Shown: one piece after another, positions 8,764 through 20,900 of the stretch
How positions within the stretch are numbered: position 1 is the first letter of the stretch
Layout: each line of letters opens with the position of its first letter
Assembly (NCBI GenBank): GCA_002633025.1
Contig: NMRB01002538.1
Span: 1-64,000 of the forward strand
Length of the DNA: 64,000 nt
Source of the DNA: Notospermus geniculatus
Taxonomy: Eukaryota > Nemertea > Pilidiophora > Heteronemertea > Lineidae
Reading direction: 5' to 3'
Translations under genes and position numbers: made by a program
The notes under the pieces: generated by a model
Seen by the model: the letters and a program-made list of their open reading frames with translations, nothing else
Told to the model about the DNA's origin: nothing
The model's database searches: none

Positions 8764-11700
8764 ACACCGCTCGCACAAACCACGGCGGAAACCGCTGTAG
8801 TGGAAACGAGGCTTTAGAGTTTTCCCACTAAGAGAGGTCCTAATGCTAAAGGCACAACTAAGGAGGTTAGGTGAAGGCAGCCCACTCCATGAATATGGCA
8901 AGAGATTAAGATACCCATACCTGCATACCCAGCGTATTTTTCACTCCAATTTTACACTTAAAGTGTACAACAATACACTGATACAAATAACTGCAGTTCG
9001 TTATTTTACACCGAAAAGTGTTATTTTTATGGTTATTCCTCTAAAACTATAGATCCAATAGGGAATGAGCGTATGCGTCGCGTCATGCAATACCGCTGTA
9101 CTCGAGATACGTGATGACGTCACGCCGTTTTTTCCTATGCTGACACGGCCGAAAAATGTACAAAAAGGCTTCTTTTTCCATCGCGCGTAAACAAAATCGC
9201 CACAGATCACCCGGCAATATAAACTTACAGTTCGAACAAGCTTAAATCCAAGCGATGGTAGAAATTGCTATTGAATCGTCAACTGTACCTCGTGGTTTGA
9301 AATTCGGTAAAAGCATTATCCAGATGTACAGCCTGGCGAGACGCATGTATTAAAACTTCGAATTGTGCCCCCGCAAGCTATTTCTTCAACTTGGATCACC
9401 TGGAACGAGGTAGAAGAGGCTTCCCACATTCTAAATCTCGTATCCAGGAAGCAAATCAAGTAGATATGCCAACTGTACCCGTTAGTGAAAAGAATCGTGT
9501 TGAGGCAACTGAAGAGCGAGGTTGCAGCTCTGTGCTAAAAATACCTATGTCGTGACGTCACCCGCAGGGAAAGCTCCTGTTCCGTCAGTGCTGATTCTAA
9601 AATTTCGTACCATGACGCAGTGACGTTGTTTGTTGGGAACGTCATTTTCGCGGCAACATGACGGCGGAATCCCCACGCCAACCTCGTCCGATTAGCGCTA
9701 TTATGGTCAGCGCCATCGAGAGGTTGTTGAGTACACTATATTTGTCGCGCAACGTCGGCCGTGCATTCATTCTCTATTGCTACAGCCAGCTCAAACGTTA
9801 GGATAATGATGCAACACAGCTGCCACTGGCATGTCTGCCTTCAAGTGGAAAAGGCGGGAAGGCGTTAACGAGCTCGAGAGTAAATTCCTGTCGACGAGCA
9901 CGACGGTGGTATCTCAAAAACAACCGTGCGAGACCACAGAGTTAGAACCCTGGGTTTATAGGAATGCATACACTGACCACTCCAACACCAAGTGGAAAAG
10001 GGATGGCATGAAGAAATCAAACTGCTTGGTGAACATTTCGGAGTGCAAGAATGAAGAGCACCGGGGGGAGGTCGCACAGCTGCGACAGCAGCCGGGAAAA
10101 AGTGGATGGACGCTTCATATTTGCTGGTCTTACCTGCAAAAGAGTCCATTTAGTTGGACTCATGGAAATCGAATTTGGACTCCTCATTATCAAGCAGTCT
10201 GAGGCAAAAAGAGTCCACTTGAAAAAAATGGACTCATGGAAAAAAATCCTTAATGCTACCACTGACGTAAGAAGTAGACTGGTACCATGCCTTTATAGAT
10301 GACTGAAAATTTACAGTGCGGTAGAGGAACGACAAGGAAATAGTCTACGAAAGAAGTTAATACCTGCCAGCGCCTTACATTGCCTTATACAGGAAAATGA
10401 GCCCTGGCGCGCGGCCTACCAGGACAAATGTAATTCAACTCTATGTCTCAGTCATGCTGGACGAAATTATTTCAGATGGCTGAAAATGACTGTGAGTACC
10501 GTGGGAGACCACAGACAGAGTTAGAACCCTGGGTTTAGAGGAATGCATACAGCAATGTGTTTGCTGCACTGCCCTGCTGGGCGGGTTTCGTGTGCCAGAC
10601 GTTTTCCCGTGAAATGAGACAGAAAACTGTCGCACTCACCTAATTACAACCGGTCGCTCTCGATTCTTCTCTGTTGTTGCAGATAACCTTTAACAGTCGA
10701 CACTGCATGGTGGTGTGTTCTGGAAAAAAAGAGACGGAAAAGCGTTACCATTCTCCTCGATGCATGTTGTTGTTTATAGGCGGGCCTCGCTCTCTTGACC
10801 TACTGTCCTGAATACGCAAACAAAGAACATGCTCACGCACGGGCGAAACTAGGCCCGCCTCCTATAGCAGAGCCGAAGTCTTCCCAAAAGCAGCGATGTT
10901 GTGTGAATGAAAAGTAACGTTTTAAAGGGGTCAGTGCGTTGATGGTGGTGGTGTCAAAACATTCCAGGGGAAGGTTTCTAACTGGCTATACGGGTATTGG
11001 TGGCGATACCCCCGACTGAGGGTGTAATGGGCACAGCGAGACGACACGACCCCGCCCTACGAAAATCATCTATAGTAGTGCTCAAAACGTCGCTATAGAC
11101 TTGTCCATCAGCGAATCGACTACAAGATAGCTGAGCGCTATAAAAGGCTCTGCTTTGTGTAGAAATGTCCAGCTTACCTTTATCATCGAGTATTTTCCGC
11201 CGGGGGGCGGGGGGTGGTGGTGGTCAGAGACGACGCTCGACCTCACAGTAGTAGTCTGTCGTTCTGAAAAGAGCGAAGCGAGGTAAACATCAGATCGGAG
11301 GCGCAATACGAATTTTCGAATCTGTGTCTTGCGCGCGCGCTTGGAAAAGAAAGAATTATTACGTTAGTTAGTTCGTGCGTTGTACTTACCTATTTCAATA
11401 GCTATAGACATGGCTCGAAGAAGGGAATGCACGTATATAGGTTTCATCAATAATCCGTTCGAAAACACGCTCTCAATGTTTGTACTGGGGGGTTCTATAA
11501 ACTATTATTAAAATCCTACAGTTCGAAAACACACACTAAAAATACGGTCCCGGGTGGGTCTATGAAACAAGAAAATGTCTAAAACATAATCTGCTGCTGG
11601 CACACAGTGCCAGCAGCAGAGCATCTCCAGCCATGGCCGGCTGCCTCGCTTCTTCTGAGCAAAGCCTTGCGCGCACTCAGTTTTCAGGTGAGCCGTGATT

Positions 11701-12488
11701 GGCTGGGGACGAAGAAACCGCGGGAAAATGGCCGGCCTAGTGTCTTATGCTGAACGTGGAGTCGGCATTATGCATGATCGCTTGCACCCGCCTGCCGCGC
11801 CTTATAAGTAGGCCGACTGTTTTTTGTGTATTAATGGTCGCTATCATTTTCGGTCGGCGGGACGTTTCTCGCCGTCAAAGTTTGCCGGGTTAGGCATAAC
11901 TCTCTCGGGTGTGGGCAGAAATATCGGCTAACGTAAATATCGGCAAATTGAGAGAATATTCAAGACTTACCGTTTTGCTGTCGCCGAGTGCGGTATACAG
12001 CTCTCGCTTTAATTTGTCCTCTCGTCGCGGTCTGTATTTGATGTAGTAACATATATACTAGTGCAGGCTTATCGAGTTGTTGGCTTCTCTCCGGCTCGAC
12101 GTGGTTAGCTGTCTGCGTGCGGGCGAAGCGGGCTCCTTTTTATAATCTCCTAGCCGAGCTAGCGCGATCTCGTGGACATTTCGACCGAATCAGCCTTTGT
12201 TCCATCGAGCAAAACTTCATGAAAAAACAAATGATAGCCGGTATCTTGTCAAACTCACCTGGCCCAGGTGCAGAAAAAGCTTATTTTGGCGTTTTTCACC
12301 GATTCGCGATAAAAGGAAATGCGGAGTTTTGTGTTTCAGAGCACCTATAATGCGCACCTATTCGCCTCTTTCGAAAATGGTCAGGAGAGCGTTTTTGTCA
12401 TTTTGGCTGCACAATTGCCACGAGATGGTGGAAGCAAGCGATTAGGCGATTGAATGTCGTCAGGTTTTCCGACTTTAGCAGCTGCAAC
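8764..12488. other. Long upstream region without large genes; candidate minus-strand first exons
   Basis: No coding region is convincing. Six sites matching the consensus 5' splice site on the minus strand lie at 10129-10137, 10634-10642, 11173-11181, 11394-11402, 11965-11972 and 12253-12262 (complements of CTTACC or CTCACC). A minus-strand TATA-like element is at about 12136-12143, and a plus-strand TATAAAA lies near 11140. CRE palindromes TGACGTCA occur at 9115-9122 and 9553-9560. A segment around GTTAGAACCCTGGGTTTA recurs at 9930-9971 and 10505-10550. A perfect hairpin is at 11590-11620. Confidence 0.4.
11590..11620. repeat. Perfect 14-bp hairpin, 3-bp loop
   Basis: TCTGCTGCTGGCAC and its exact reverse complement are separated by ACA. 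The structure is strong and isolated in the noncoding region. Confidence 0.85.
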
Positions 12489-12704
12489 ATGATGGAGTCC
12501 GATCGAGTAGACGAGGCCAGCAATGCGAGGGCAACGGAACTGCTACGAACAGAACAACAGTCTTCGGCTAGCTGGGTTTCGCGCAGACGAAGACAAAATC
12601 CTCTATTAGACCGGCATTTAGCGAGCCTTCGTCTCGATTTTAGTTTTATACCTCGTCGTCTTCGTCGTGGATATAATCCGGGTATTAAATGCCCTGAAGA
12701 ATAG
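12489..12704 (+). CDS. Small hypothetical basic protein
   Basis: An ATG at 12489 (with another at 12492) opens a frame of about 71 codons. It is rich in Arg and Ser, with a middle RRRRQNPLLDRH and an end RRLRRGYNPGIKC. No family is recognised. It lies upstream of the penton gene and is followed by an AT-rich stretch and a (GAT)n run near 12770-12793. It could be a minor structural peptide or a chance frame. Confidence 0.3.
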   Translation: MMESDRVDEASNARATELLRTEQQSSASWVSRRRRQNPLLDRHLASLRLDFSFIPRRLRRGYNPGIKCPEE

Positions 12705-13048
12705 ACTGCTGAGGTAGAAAAAGCCATTTACAAAGAAATTATTTTTATTTTTATGATTTTTATGATTTAATGATGATGATGATGATGATGATGAATATCG
12801 AGGAAGACAAACTTTAGAACATGTCTCAGTTTCGAGAGGGTAAAAATGCCTCGATTGTTATTGACTCATGAGTAATAGAACGAATGAACAGACGGTTAAT
12901 AAAGCAATGACGACCGCGCCAAATCGCATGAAAAGCTCACGAGATGGCCGGACGGCAGTGTTTTTGATACTGGCTTCATTAACTCAGTGTGACACTGCGG
13001 ATAAGACATCGGCGCAGAGTGTACAATTTGGCGCGAAAAATTTTCGCT

Positions 13049-14381
13049 ATGGCGACTAGCGATAACTCGGATGATCTGTATCCAGACGATTTCTATCTGG
13101 TCTTGCCTTCGAATACGAAATCGAGTCCAGGGGAGGAACGAAATAGAGCGCACCACTTTAAAATCGCACTCGCACGCCCGTTAGATTTCACGCGAATTCC
13201 GAGTGATTCGCCATATCGGGTGGGTCTATGCGAAATAAGCTACACGCATAGCTGGGCTACATCCAATGTCGAATTTAATGACCCATCGTTATGCCTTTAT
13301 CGAGTCGCATTCGCGGATTTAAATCAGCCGCATATACCGGCGCGGATAGTGCAAGCGTGTCTGAACGCGAACACACCCCGTAAAGAACAAACCAAGACGA
13401 TAAATACTTTGAATGAATTGCTGGACTTCTTGAATGAAATACGGCCTGTCGCTTGGAAAAATGGCGGTTTTCGTGTCACCGATAACGGCTACGTTTGGAT
13501 CAAACTAGCTGCCGGTGAAGCCATTTTATTAGAAGAACGTGTGAGCGAATTACTCGGTTTCGAGCGACAGAAATATTTTCATACCAATGGAAAACCGTTC
13601 TTCGTGTCGGCACGACTTAAACTCGAATCTGCCGCGCAAACTAAACGCGAACCTCGCACGGCGGGCGCTTCAACTGCTGATAACATCAACAGTAGTAATA
13701 AGGAAAGCCCCAGCGCTGGCGATGAGCCGCCTTCGCGTCCCTTCCAAGAAGGCGATTTTGATACTAAACGAAGCGTCGACGACGAAACAGTTGATGAAGA
13801 CAATGATGATGATGACCAAAATGCGGAAGCGCCCACCAAAACTTCTTCATCGGTGGTAGCGGCGGTTAACAAGAGGCGTCAGTCCCGCCGTCGCCGGCGC
13901 CGCCGTAATGTTAAGAGACGGCGCGTCTCCCTTGGTAGTACTTCCCCCCCCCGCCGACGACCGGGCGGATTCACTTGTCGTCGTCGCTGATCGCCAAGCC
14001 GACGCTACCACTGCCGAGCAAGAAGGGGAAGATCGTGACAAAACGCTTTTTTATCGGGTTGTAGCCGAAAAACAGGCGGATTTATTGGCTACTCGTAACA
14101 ATCTGTTCATTTATTCGAATCTATGCGCAGAAAGCCTTGTAGGCGACGCATTCGTTCCTATATTGAGAACGGTCGCGGTCGATCCGGACCAGCGCGGTAA
14201 ATATTTGTCTAAATCATTCGACAGAATTCGCTACAGGCCGTTGTCCAGCAATTTTTTCCAATCGATTGAAATCAGAATTGTTGACGATCTTGGGAAAGAT
14301 GTGTATTTTGATTTCGGCAAAGTATTGCTCACATTACATTTCAAACGATTGCGTCCTTCAATCGCGAAATCACCGGAATAA
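13049..14381 (+). CDS. Polinton penton (minor capsid) protein, frame broken at a C9 tract
   Basis: The ATG at 13049 opens a protein whose start (DFYLVLPSNT, then HFKIALARPLDF and YRVGLCEISYTHSW) matches the single-jelly-roll penton protein of Polintons (PX). This protein forms the capsid vertices. The middle is a long low-complexity insert (acidic DDDDQ, then Arg-rich KRRQSRRRRRRR). The first frame stops at 13990. The family-typical C-terminal half (LFIYSNLCAESLVGD, VPILRTV, FFQSIEIRIVDD, GKVLLTLHFKR) continues to 14381 in the next frame. The switch lies in or beside the run of nine C at 13944-13952, so the break may be an indel, a sequencing error or slippage. The gene stands apart from the main capsid gene cluster. 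Confidence 0.85.
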
Positions 14382-14925
14382 GCGGCGCTTAAAACTATAT
14401 TAAGAGTTGAAAATAGGCACAGTTCATAAGCCGCGCAAAAGGTAGCTGAACACGAAGGCATTATATTGTATTGGAAACCTATACACGCGTCGCTAGTGTT
14501 TTTTGTTAGAAACTGTTTGAAGGCGACCCGCGCGCCGACTATTGTTAGGGCATGGGACCAAAACGGCATGAAAACTGAGAGCAGTTCGACGATACAGCGT
14601 GTTACAAAAATTGTTGTTAGAACGAAAGCGGGGCGTTATTTTTAAAAGCGAGGCGAATGCGTATTGTAATCTGGCGCGGAAAACGAGGGGAAGAGCGCGC
14701 GCGGAGAAGGGGGAAAATCGGGTAATTGTCCAGGTGATCAGCCCGTCGACGTACTGGCAGGCCACATACTTCTTCATCATCATCATCATCCTGTTCATCC
14801 AACTATTATTAGTATTATTCTTATTGTACACTCTGTGTAAATACGTTCTACGGACGTTAGCTGAGAGGACAGGACAGTCGTGGTATTATTATAAGTAGCA
14901 CCGTACGGATACACTCAACATCGTC
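14382..14925. other. Intergenic stretch between penton and the Ser-rich gene
   Basis: No gene is supported. A TCATCATCATCATC simple repeat lies near 14772-14790. A TATTATTATAAG element at about 14884-14895, some 30 bases before the next ATG, may be promoter-related. Confidence 0.4.
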
Positions 14926-15782
14926 ATGATTGGCGGAGAACAATTCAGCGGCGCGGAATCAATGGATTATCGTCATCAACAGGAGCATGCCGGCCGACTT
15001 GCAGATCAACAACATCAGGAATATCGGCAGCACGACGTCTCCGATTATACGCCGTCTACGTCATGGATGACGACCACGACTACGTCTTCGTCGATGGCAC
15101 CTACGTCTTCGACCGTATTAACCGAGTTGTCCTCGCCCACCACACGAGTGCTTATGCCGTTAAGTCAGCACACGAGCTTAGCGTTAGGGGACGAACAATT
15201 CCATGAACTCTACTCGAATTACGAAGGCGAAGGTATGCCATTCGGATTAACCGAGCAGGAACTTTGCAATCTGAAACAAACCAAGGAGGAAACCGACAGG
15301 GCGATCGTAGGTCGGAGCTGTGGCGAATCGTCGCACCACAGCGCCATGGAACGCGTGTATATGTTCCGGTTCGGACAATGCAAATATCTCTATATGGTTG
15401 CAAAAGCAGGGCAGGGACTAGAAACGCCGATGACGGACGACGATGAAGACATGTTCCACATCTTTGTGCGAGAACACTGCACGCCGACTCCGTGGCGGGA
15501 CGAACGCCACCCCGTCTTATGTCCGGGGAAACCCGCCGTCACGTTGTCGGTCGACGCATTAGACACTCTGCACGCTCTGTGCACGCCCATGAGCGCGCAG
15601 GAGGAAATACTCGATTTTCGTATTGAATTTATCGACGAACCGGTCTCGGAGGATTTAAACGTCCCGGCAGTTAGTGACCCGGCAGACACGTCGACGACGA
15701 AGACTTACGAACACGCCAACGACGAGGGCGGCACGTACGAAAACGAACGCAACGTCGATACGACAGACAGCGAAAGTACTTT

Positions 15783-15842
<60 letters not shown>

Positions 15843-16011
15843 GACATGTGCGTCAACCAAGACGTCAACGACCGCTACGCCACAAGCGCAACCCCATTTC
15901 GTCGCCGACCATGAAAACTTAATCGGCGCGCTATTGTGTCCGATGTGTACGCCTCCTATTGAAAATGCCACGAGCTATGCGAACGATCAACAAGCGATTG
16001 GACTGCTGTAA
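14926..16011 (+). CDS. Unrecognised Polinton protein, 361 aa, with poly-Ser tract
   Basis: The ATG at 14926 opens an intact frame. The N-terminal 100 residues are Ser/Thr/Gln-rich. The central part (about residues 85-245) looks folded: HELYSNYEGEG, SSHHSAMERVYMFRFGQCKYLYMV, DMFHIFVREHC, ILDFRIEFIDEP. The C-terminal part holds about 20 consecutive Ser encoded by AGC repeats (15783-15840), then a tail with the pair CPMC. No family is recognised. A fragment of the central part has been copied, inverted, to 8346-8427. It lies between penton and polymerase and might be structural or regulatory; nothing in it decides this. Confidence 0.65.
15783..15840 (+). repeat. (AGC)n trinucleotide repeat coding poly-Ser
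   Basis: About 19 pure AGC units in frame within the 361-codon gene, prone to length change. Confidence 0.9.
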
Positions 16012-16069
16012 TCATTTTCTACGTCGTCGGAAAAAAAGCGAACGGACAGTGGTGCTACAGAGCCGTTTT

Positions 16070-16464
16070 CACTCTTATAAGGGACACTGTTCTCTGTAAT
16101 ACTAGGAGTATATACCTACTGCTCGAATTTGGCCAAAGAAGTAAGTGTTCCTTTTTATTTTTTGAGCAAAACGAGTGTCTTTTTTATCATTCTGCTTTCA
16201 AAACTGGGCTGGGCTTTTAGCCTGTTAAGTTACACCGACTTTATACGCCTATTATAGTAGGTTTTTGCCTCAGGTATTTGGGTCTATATTAATCGCCCTT
16301 TGTTTGATGATGCACACTTTGGCCAAATTCGGCAGATATGATGGTCGCACTGAGCAGCATGCAGGTGCAGCTCCGCGACAGGGTGAAGAAAAACTGGGCT
16401 GGGCTTTTTAGCCTGTTAAGTTACACCGACTTTATACGCCTATTATAGTAGGTTTTTGCCTCAG
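16070..16464 (+). promoter_or_regulatory. Candidate promoter and intron before a small ORF
   Basis: A TTATAAGGG box (about 16076) is followed by GTAAGT at 16141-16146. Pyrimidine-rich acceptors TTTTTGCCTCAG occur at about 16262-16273 and again, because of a tandem duplication, at 16453-16464. This suggests a short spliced leader joining to the small frame at 16498. Confidence 0.35.
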
Positions 16465-16580
16465 GGATTTGGGTCTATATTAATCGCCCTTTGTTTGATG
16501 ATGCACACTTTGGCCAAATTCGGCAGATATGATGGTTGCACTGAGCAGCATGCAGGTGCAGCTCCGCGACAGGGTGAAGA
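16201..16580 (+). repeat. Tandem duplication, two 190-bp units
   Basis: Units 16201-16390 and 16391-16580 are nearly identical (one-base T-run difference and a few substitutions). Each contains a splice-acceptor-like tract and the start of the small ORF. Confidence 0.92.
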
Positions 16581-16674
16581 TGATGGTGGAGGTGTGGTGG
16601 CGGCGGCGGCGGCAAAAAGGCCCCGCCGAAACTATGCGGTTTCGCTAGCCAAACATTCTAAAAATGTTCGTTAA
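16498..16674 (+). CDS. Small hypothetical protein with basic C terminus
   Basis: This 58-codon frame from the ATG at 16498 has an Ala run and a basic end (KRPRRNYAVSLAKHSKNVR). It begins inside the second unit of a tandem duplication and just downstream of a splice-acceptor-like sequence. Small basic proteins are common virion components, but no family match is recognised and it may be spurious. Confidence 0.3.
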   Translation: MMHTLAKFGRYDGCTEQHAGAAPRQGEDDGGGVVAAAAAKRPRRNYAVSLAKHSKNVR

Positions 16675-17181
16675 GCGCCGGTTTTCAGCCGATGGTTACT
16701 ACACCGAGGTTTTATCTCAGCTACGTGTACGTAATATGTTTATACACGACGTCTTGTTAATGTAGTGTAAGTCACAATTAATATCGTTGATTTCTAACGC
16801 CTTTTATGGTTGGTGCGCTTTTTTAAAATGTGTGTCGGCATTCTATATTGATAATCATGGCTTCGGCGCAGGTTACTGAAACGATTGTAAGAGCCGTTTA
16901 TAATAATGTAGTCATACTGTGTTAGAGATTAGATTGTGAATGTATTATTATTGTTTCTGGTGTCCTATTAATTGTGCTTCGCGCGCCATCTGCTGTCTCT
17001 TTCTGCATCGTGTGTGTGTGTGTGTGTGCTGTCTACATTTTTTATCAGTGATATGTTAAAAACCGAAATAAAAACTTAAACTGTACAATAATTGGCCTCG
17101 TGATGTGTTCACTATCTATAGAGTCGTCGATCAGCAGACTAGATCGTCGGTCCCTTCAGTGATCTCCACATAGCCAGAGAT
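16675..17181. other. Intergenic, no gene seen
   Basis: AT-rich sequence with a short (GT)n run (about 17012-17027) and an AATAAA polyadenylation-like signal near 17067, which would suit transcripts from the left. Confidence 0.4.
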
Positions 17182-17739
17182 ATGGCCCGTCCACGAGTGA
17201 TTAACGTGAGACGAGCTAATTTACGGCGTATGGGTTACGACAGTTTAGAAGCGTGGTTATTAGCTAGTCCTAAACATGTATATATAGGGCGGCATCTCGA
17301 ACGCTATCTCGCAGGTACACTGCAAGACACCCATCATCATCAACATCAACAACAAGGCTCCTCCACGACCACCAGAGCGCGCCGACTTCGACGCGCGATC
17401 GCACAATCGCAAAGGTGGGGGAATCCTTTCCCGATACGTACTAATTATAGAACACGTGAACAGTCCTTAGTTTTATACGAGCGACACGTGAAAGAAACGC
17501 TGATGCCATATCTTAGCGAAGACTTCGGCGCTGCAGATCATCATCAACATCACCAGCGCCGTGAAGACGGCCTTATCCTCGGCTGCTGGTGCAAACCTTT
17601 GCCCTGTCACGGCGATATCTTGCTCCGTCTTCTTCTCGAACCGCATTCCCGGCGTCGTCTGAAGGAGGAGGAGGAAACCGGCCTCGACGGGAGGGCGGCG
17701 CCTGCAGCCGAGCAAAAAGCGAAAATGGCCTCGAGATAA
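17182..17739 (+). CDS. DUF4326-domain protein
   Basis: This 185-residue protein shows the DUF4326 pattern: VINVRRANLRRMGY at residues 6-19, SPKHVYIGR at 29-37, WGNPFPI at 79-85, SLVLYERHV at 95-103 and the family's C-terminal signature GCWCKPLPCHGD at 134-145, with its paired Cys and His. DUF4326 proteins are widespread in phages and large DNA viruses and their biochemical role is not established. A His/Gln-rich insert splits the domain (residues 50-60) and the C terminus is a charged tail. The gene lies just before the polymerase on the same strand. It is an unusual cargo for a Polinton. Confidence 0.85.
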   Translation: MARPRVINVRRANLRRMGYDSLEAWLLASPKHVYIGRHLERYLAGTLQDTHHHQHQQQGSSTTTRARRLRRAIAQSQRWGNPFPIRTNYRTREQSLVLYERHVKETLMPYLSEDFGAADHHQHHQRREDGLILGCWCKPLPCHGDILLRLLLEPHSRRRLKEEEETGLDGRAAPAAEQKAKMASR

Positions 17740-17934
17740 GGCAGATCAATATAGATTCGGAGACGAACGATGACAACGCCATCTAATGTTCGATTTGGGT
17801 ACTGAACTGAATTGGTGTGCTCTGTCCAGCACCAATAATTTTATAGTGCGGCTTGCTCGCAGCGGAGTTCCACGAGAATGAGACGCCATCTAACGTTTAC
17901 TACAGGTACTAGAGCCTAGTCGACCAGCAACACG

Positions 17935-20900
17935 ATGGATTTGAAACGCGAATTCCAGGGTGGATTGGCACGCGAATGGACTTATACGTCTATCCGCTCG
18001 CCTCACGATTTGAACGTTTTCCTAAACAAGGAAGCTAAAGGGCTTTTAACGAATCGATTGAAAAACGCTTTCCATACTACTTCTACTACTACCGGTACTA
18101 CTACTTATACTACTAAAGCTTTCAAGTATCATTTCGAAGTGCAAGTAGAATTTTCCAAAATGGTCGAGATTAGCGCCGACGACCATGGCACGTCGACTTC
18201 CTCATCAACCGGTCATACCATCAACACGACGAGGCCGACGACGGACTACGAAACACGGTTGAGTCAACCCTGGTTCACGAGCAGCACGAAACAACTGTAC
18301 TACGAACGGCAAATCGAACGTCTCTTACAGGAGGACTTACGTGAAATTCTCGCCAAATTAGACACCTATGTACACCAAGGTTCTGGCTGGATTTTTGAAC
18401 GGGTTTTAGAATTGAGGTTAACGGTGGCGCAATTCGTGCCGTTATCGGGTGGAAGTCGCCGGCATCCGCCCCTACCGGAAGCTGTACGCAAGAAACGAGC
18501 CTGTTTGTACACCAATGCCGACTACGAACCGCACGGGGGCGATGACAAATGCTTCTTGTACTGTATCGCTATGCACATGAAAAGACAGGATATCAACGAC
18601 GACCAGCATGAACAGTCTGCCGGCGCAGCACAGCAACCACGCCCCGGCTGGCGCGGGACACCAACGCTGCGTCTGCGTCGAGTGAATCCCAGAGTGAATT
18701 TACGTCTTTGGGAGCAGAAAACGCCATTAGACACCAGTAATTTGACGTATCCGACATCGCTAACTAGTATACCTTTGTTCGAGAAACGAAACGGTCTAGC
18801 CATTAACGTTTACCGCTGGTTGAACGGTTCACCGGATGGGGGCGCCAACAACCTACAAGTGTTGCATTTGACGAAAAATCTCACCGACAACACGCCCGAA
18901 CGGAATATCGTCGACTTGCTGTACGAACAAGACCATTTTTACCTCATCAGCGATTTGAGTCGCCTCATCGGGAATGTGGAAAATAGGCGTCATGGGAAAA
19001 AACACGTTTGCCGATCGTGTCTCAGCATCTACGCCACAAAAGAACAATTGCAAGTTCACCTTCGCGGCTGCCTCAACGATGGACAAGTGTACAAGATACC
19101 CTCGCCCGGATCGACTCACAGTCGCTTGTGTTTCAAAAACTTCCAAGCCATGGTGGCGAAACGACACGTAGTCTATTACGATTTCGAATGTCTCCTCGAG
19201 CCGGACGCACATCATCCTAATGTCGTGAAACACATACCCATTGCCGTGGCCGGAATACGATTGTGCATTAATCGCGCTTACGATTCGGACTTATTCAGTT
19301 ACGTGGGACGAGATTGCGTTCGGGTGTTTCTCGATTGGTTGACGACGCAATACGACGAAGCGTGCATTATCGATGTGAATTACACGTGCGATACGGTGGG
19401 CGATATCAGCCAACAAGAATACGAAGCATTCGAACGCTGCCGTCAATGTCAAATGTGCGGTGTGACCTTCACTGGAGAGACGGGCAAATGCCTCGACCAT
19501 TGCCACATGACGGGACGCTACCGCTACGCTCTGTGCCAAAGGTGTAATTTAACGTACGCTAGTGAGAGGGAGACGCTGTTGTATTGCTTAGCGCACAACG
19601 CGTCCAAGTACGATCAACATTTGTTCGTCGAGGAGTTAGCCAAACACCAAAGCCGAAACGGCGATGCGGAGAAATTGCGAATTTTGCCGAGAAACAGCGA
19701 ACATTTCCAAAGTCTACAAAACGATACTTGGGTGTTCCTGGACACGTACGCCTTTCTCAATTCGTCGCTGGCCAATCTGGTCGAGTCCATGAAAAGCCAG
19801 AATAGCACGCTTACGAATGAGGCGCCATCTCGCGGAGGCAAAAGACACCAACAGCACGAAAACGTCTTATTTCCGCGAATGTTCACCTACCTGGTAGGCG
19901 AATGTCGCGAGAAATACGAGGCTTTGTTAAGAAAGGGGGTGTTCTGCTACGATTTCCTCGATTCCGAAGAGAAATTACACGCCTGCAAGGAATTGCCCGC
20001 ACAAGAGGCATTTTTCGACTCGTTGAAAAATGAAGCCGTGAGCGCGGATGATTATAAGCACGCGCAACTGGTTTGGAACATCATGGGTTGCCGTACGCTC
20101 CGAGATTATCTGCTCATCTATTTGCGAAGCGACGTTCTCTTGCTGCCCGATTGTTTCGAACGATTTCGTGCTATGAGCATGAACCATTTTCAATTGGACC
20201 CGGTGAAATTTCTCTCTACACCGCACATGGCTTTCAATGCCATGTTGAAAATGTCCGGTGTCAATTTGGATCTGATCTCGGACATGGACCAGTATTTATT
20301 CGTCAAAAGCGGAGTGCGAGGCGGTGTAAGCAGTATCATGCTCAGGCAGGCCAGTGTGAACGCACCGGAATTGGCCACGGAAGACATGCCTTATCGAGCC
20401 GATTGCCCCCGAGAAGAAATACTACCTTTAGACGCCACAAACCTGTACGGATACGCTCTCAGTCAAAAACTGCCTTCCGGTCATTTCCGTTGGATTTCCG
20501 ATGCGGAACATTTCGATGTGACCCGTGTACGGCCGGATGGCGACACGGGCTACATCTTGGAAGTGGATTTAGACTATCCGAGCCATTTACACGACGCGCA
20601 CAATTGCTATCCCTTAGCACCGGAACGCATCAGCGTTCCGCCGAACGAATGGAGCCCGTACATGCATCACTTAGCCTCGAAATTGATGGACAACTCGCAA
20701 ATCAGAAGCGCCGCCAGTACAGAGAAACTCATTCCACATTTGGGTCCGCGTAACCACTACATCGTGTATCACGCGAACTTACTGTACTACCTGAAACTGG
20801 GTATGGTCTTGACCAAAACGCATCGCGTTTTAGCCTTTGAACAAAGCGCTTGGATGAAAGAATTCATCACGTTCAATACGATGCAACGACAACAGGCTAA

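Noticed and set aside
9831-10202. 123-codon open frame in the left noncoding region
   Set aside because: No motif, biased toward single-exon chance, contains a repeated segment (9930-9971) also found out of frame at 10505, and overlaps a competing frame.
15705-15971. Poly-Leu, poly-Ala and minus-strand frames over the AGC repeat
   Set aside because: Shadow frames of the trinucleotide repeat inside the 361-codon gene.
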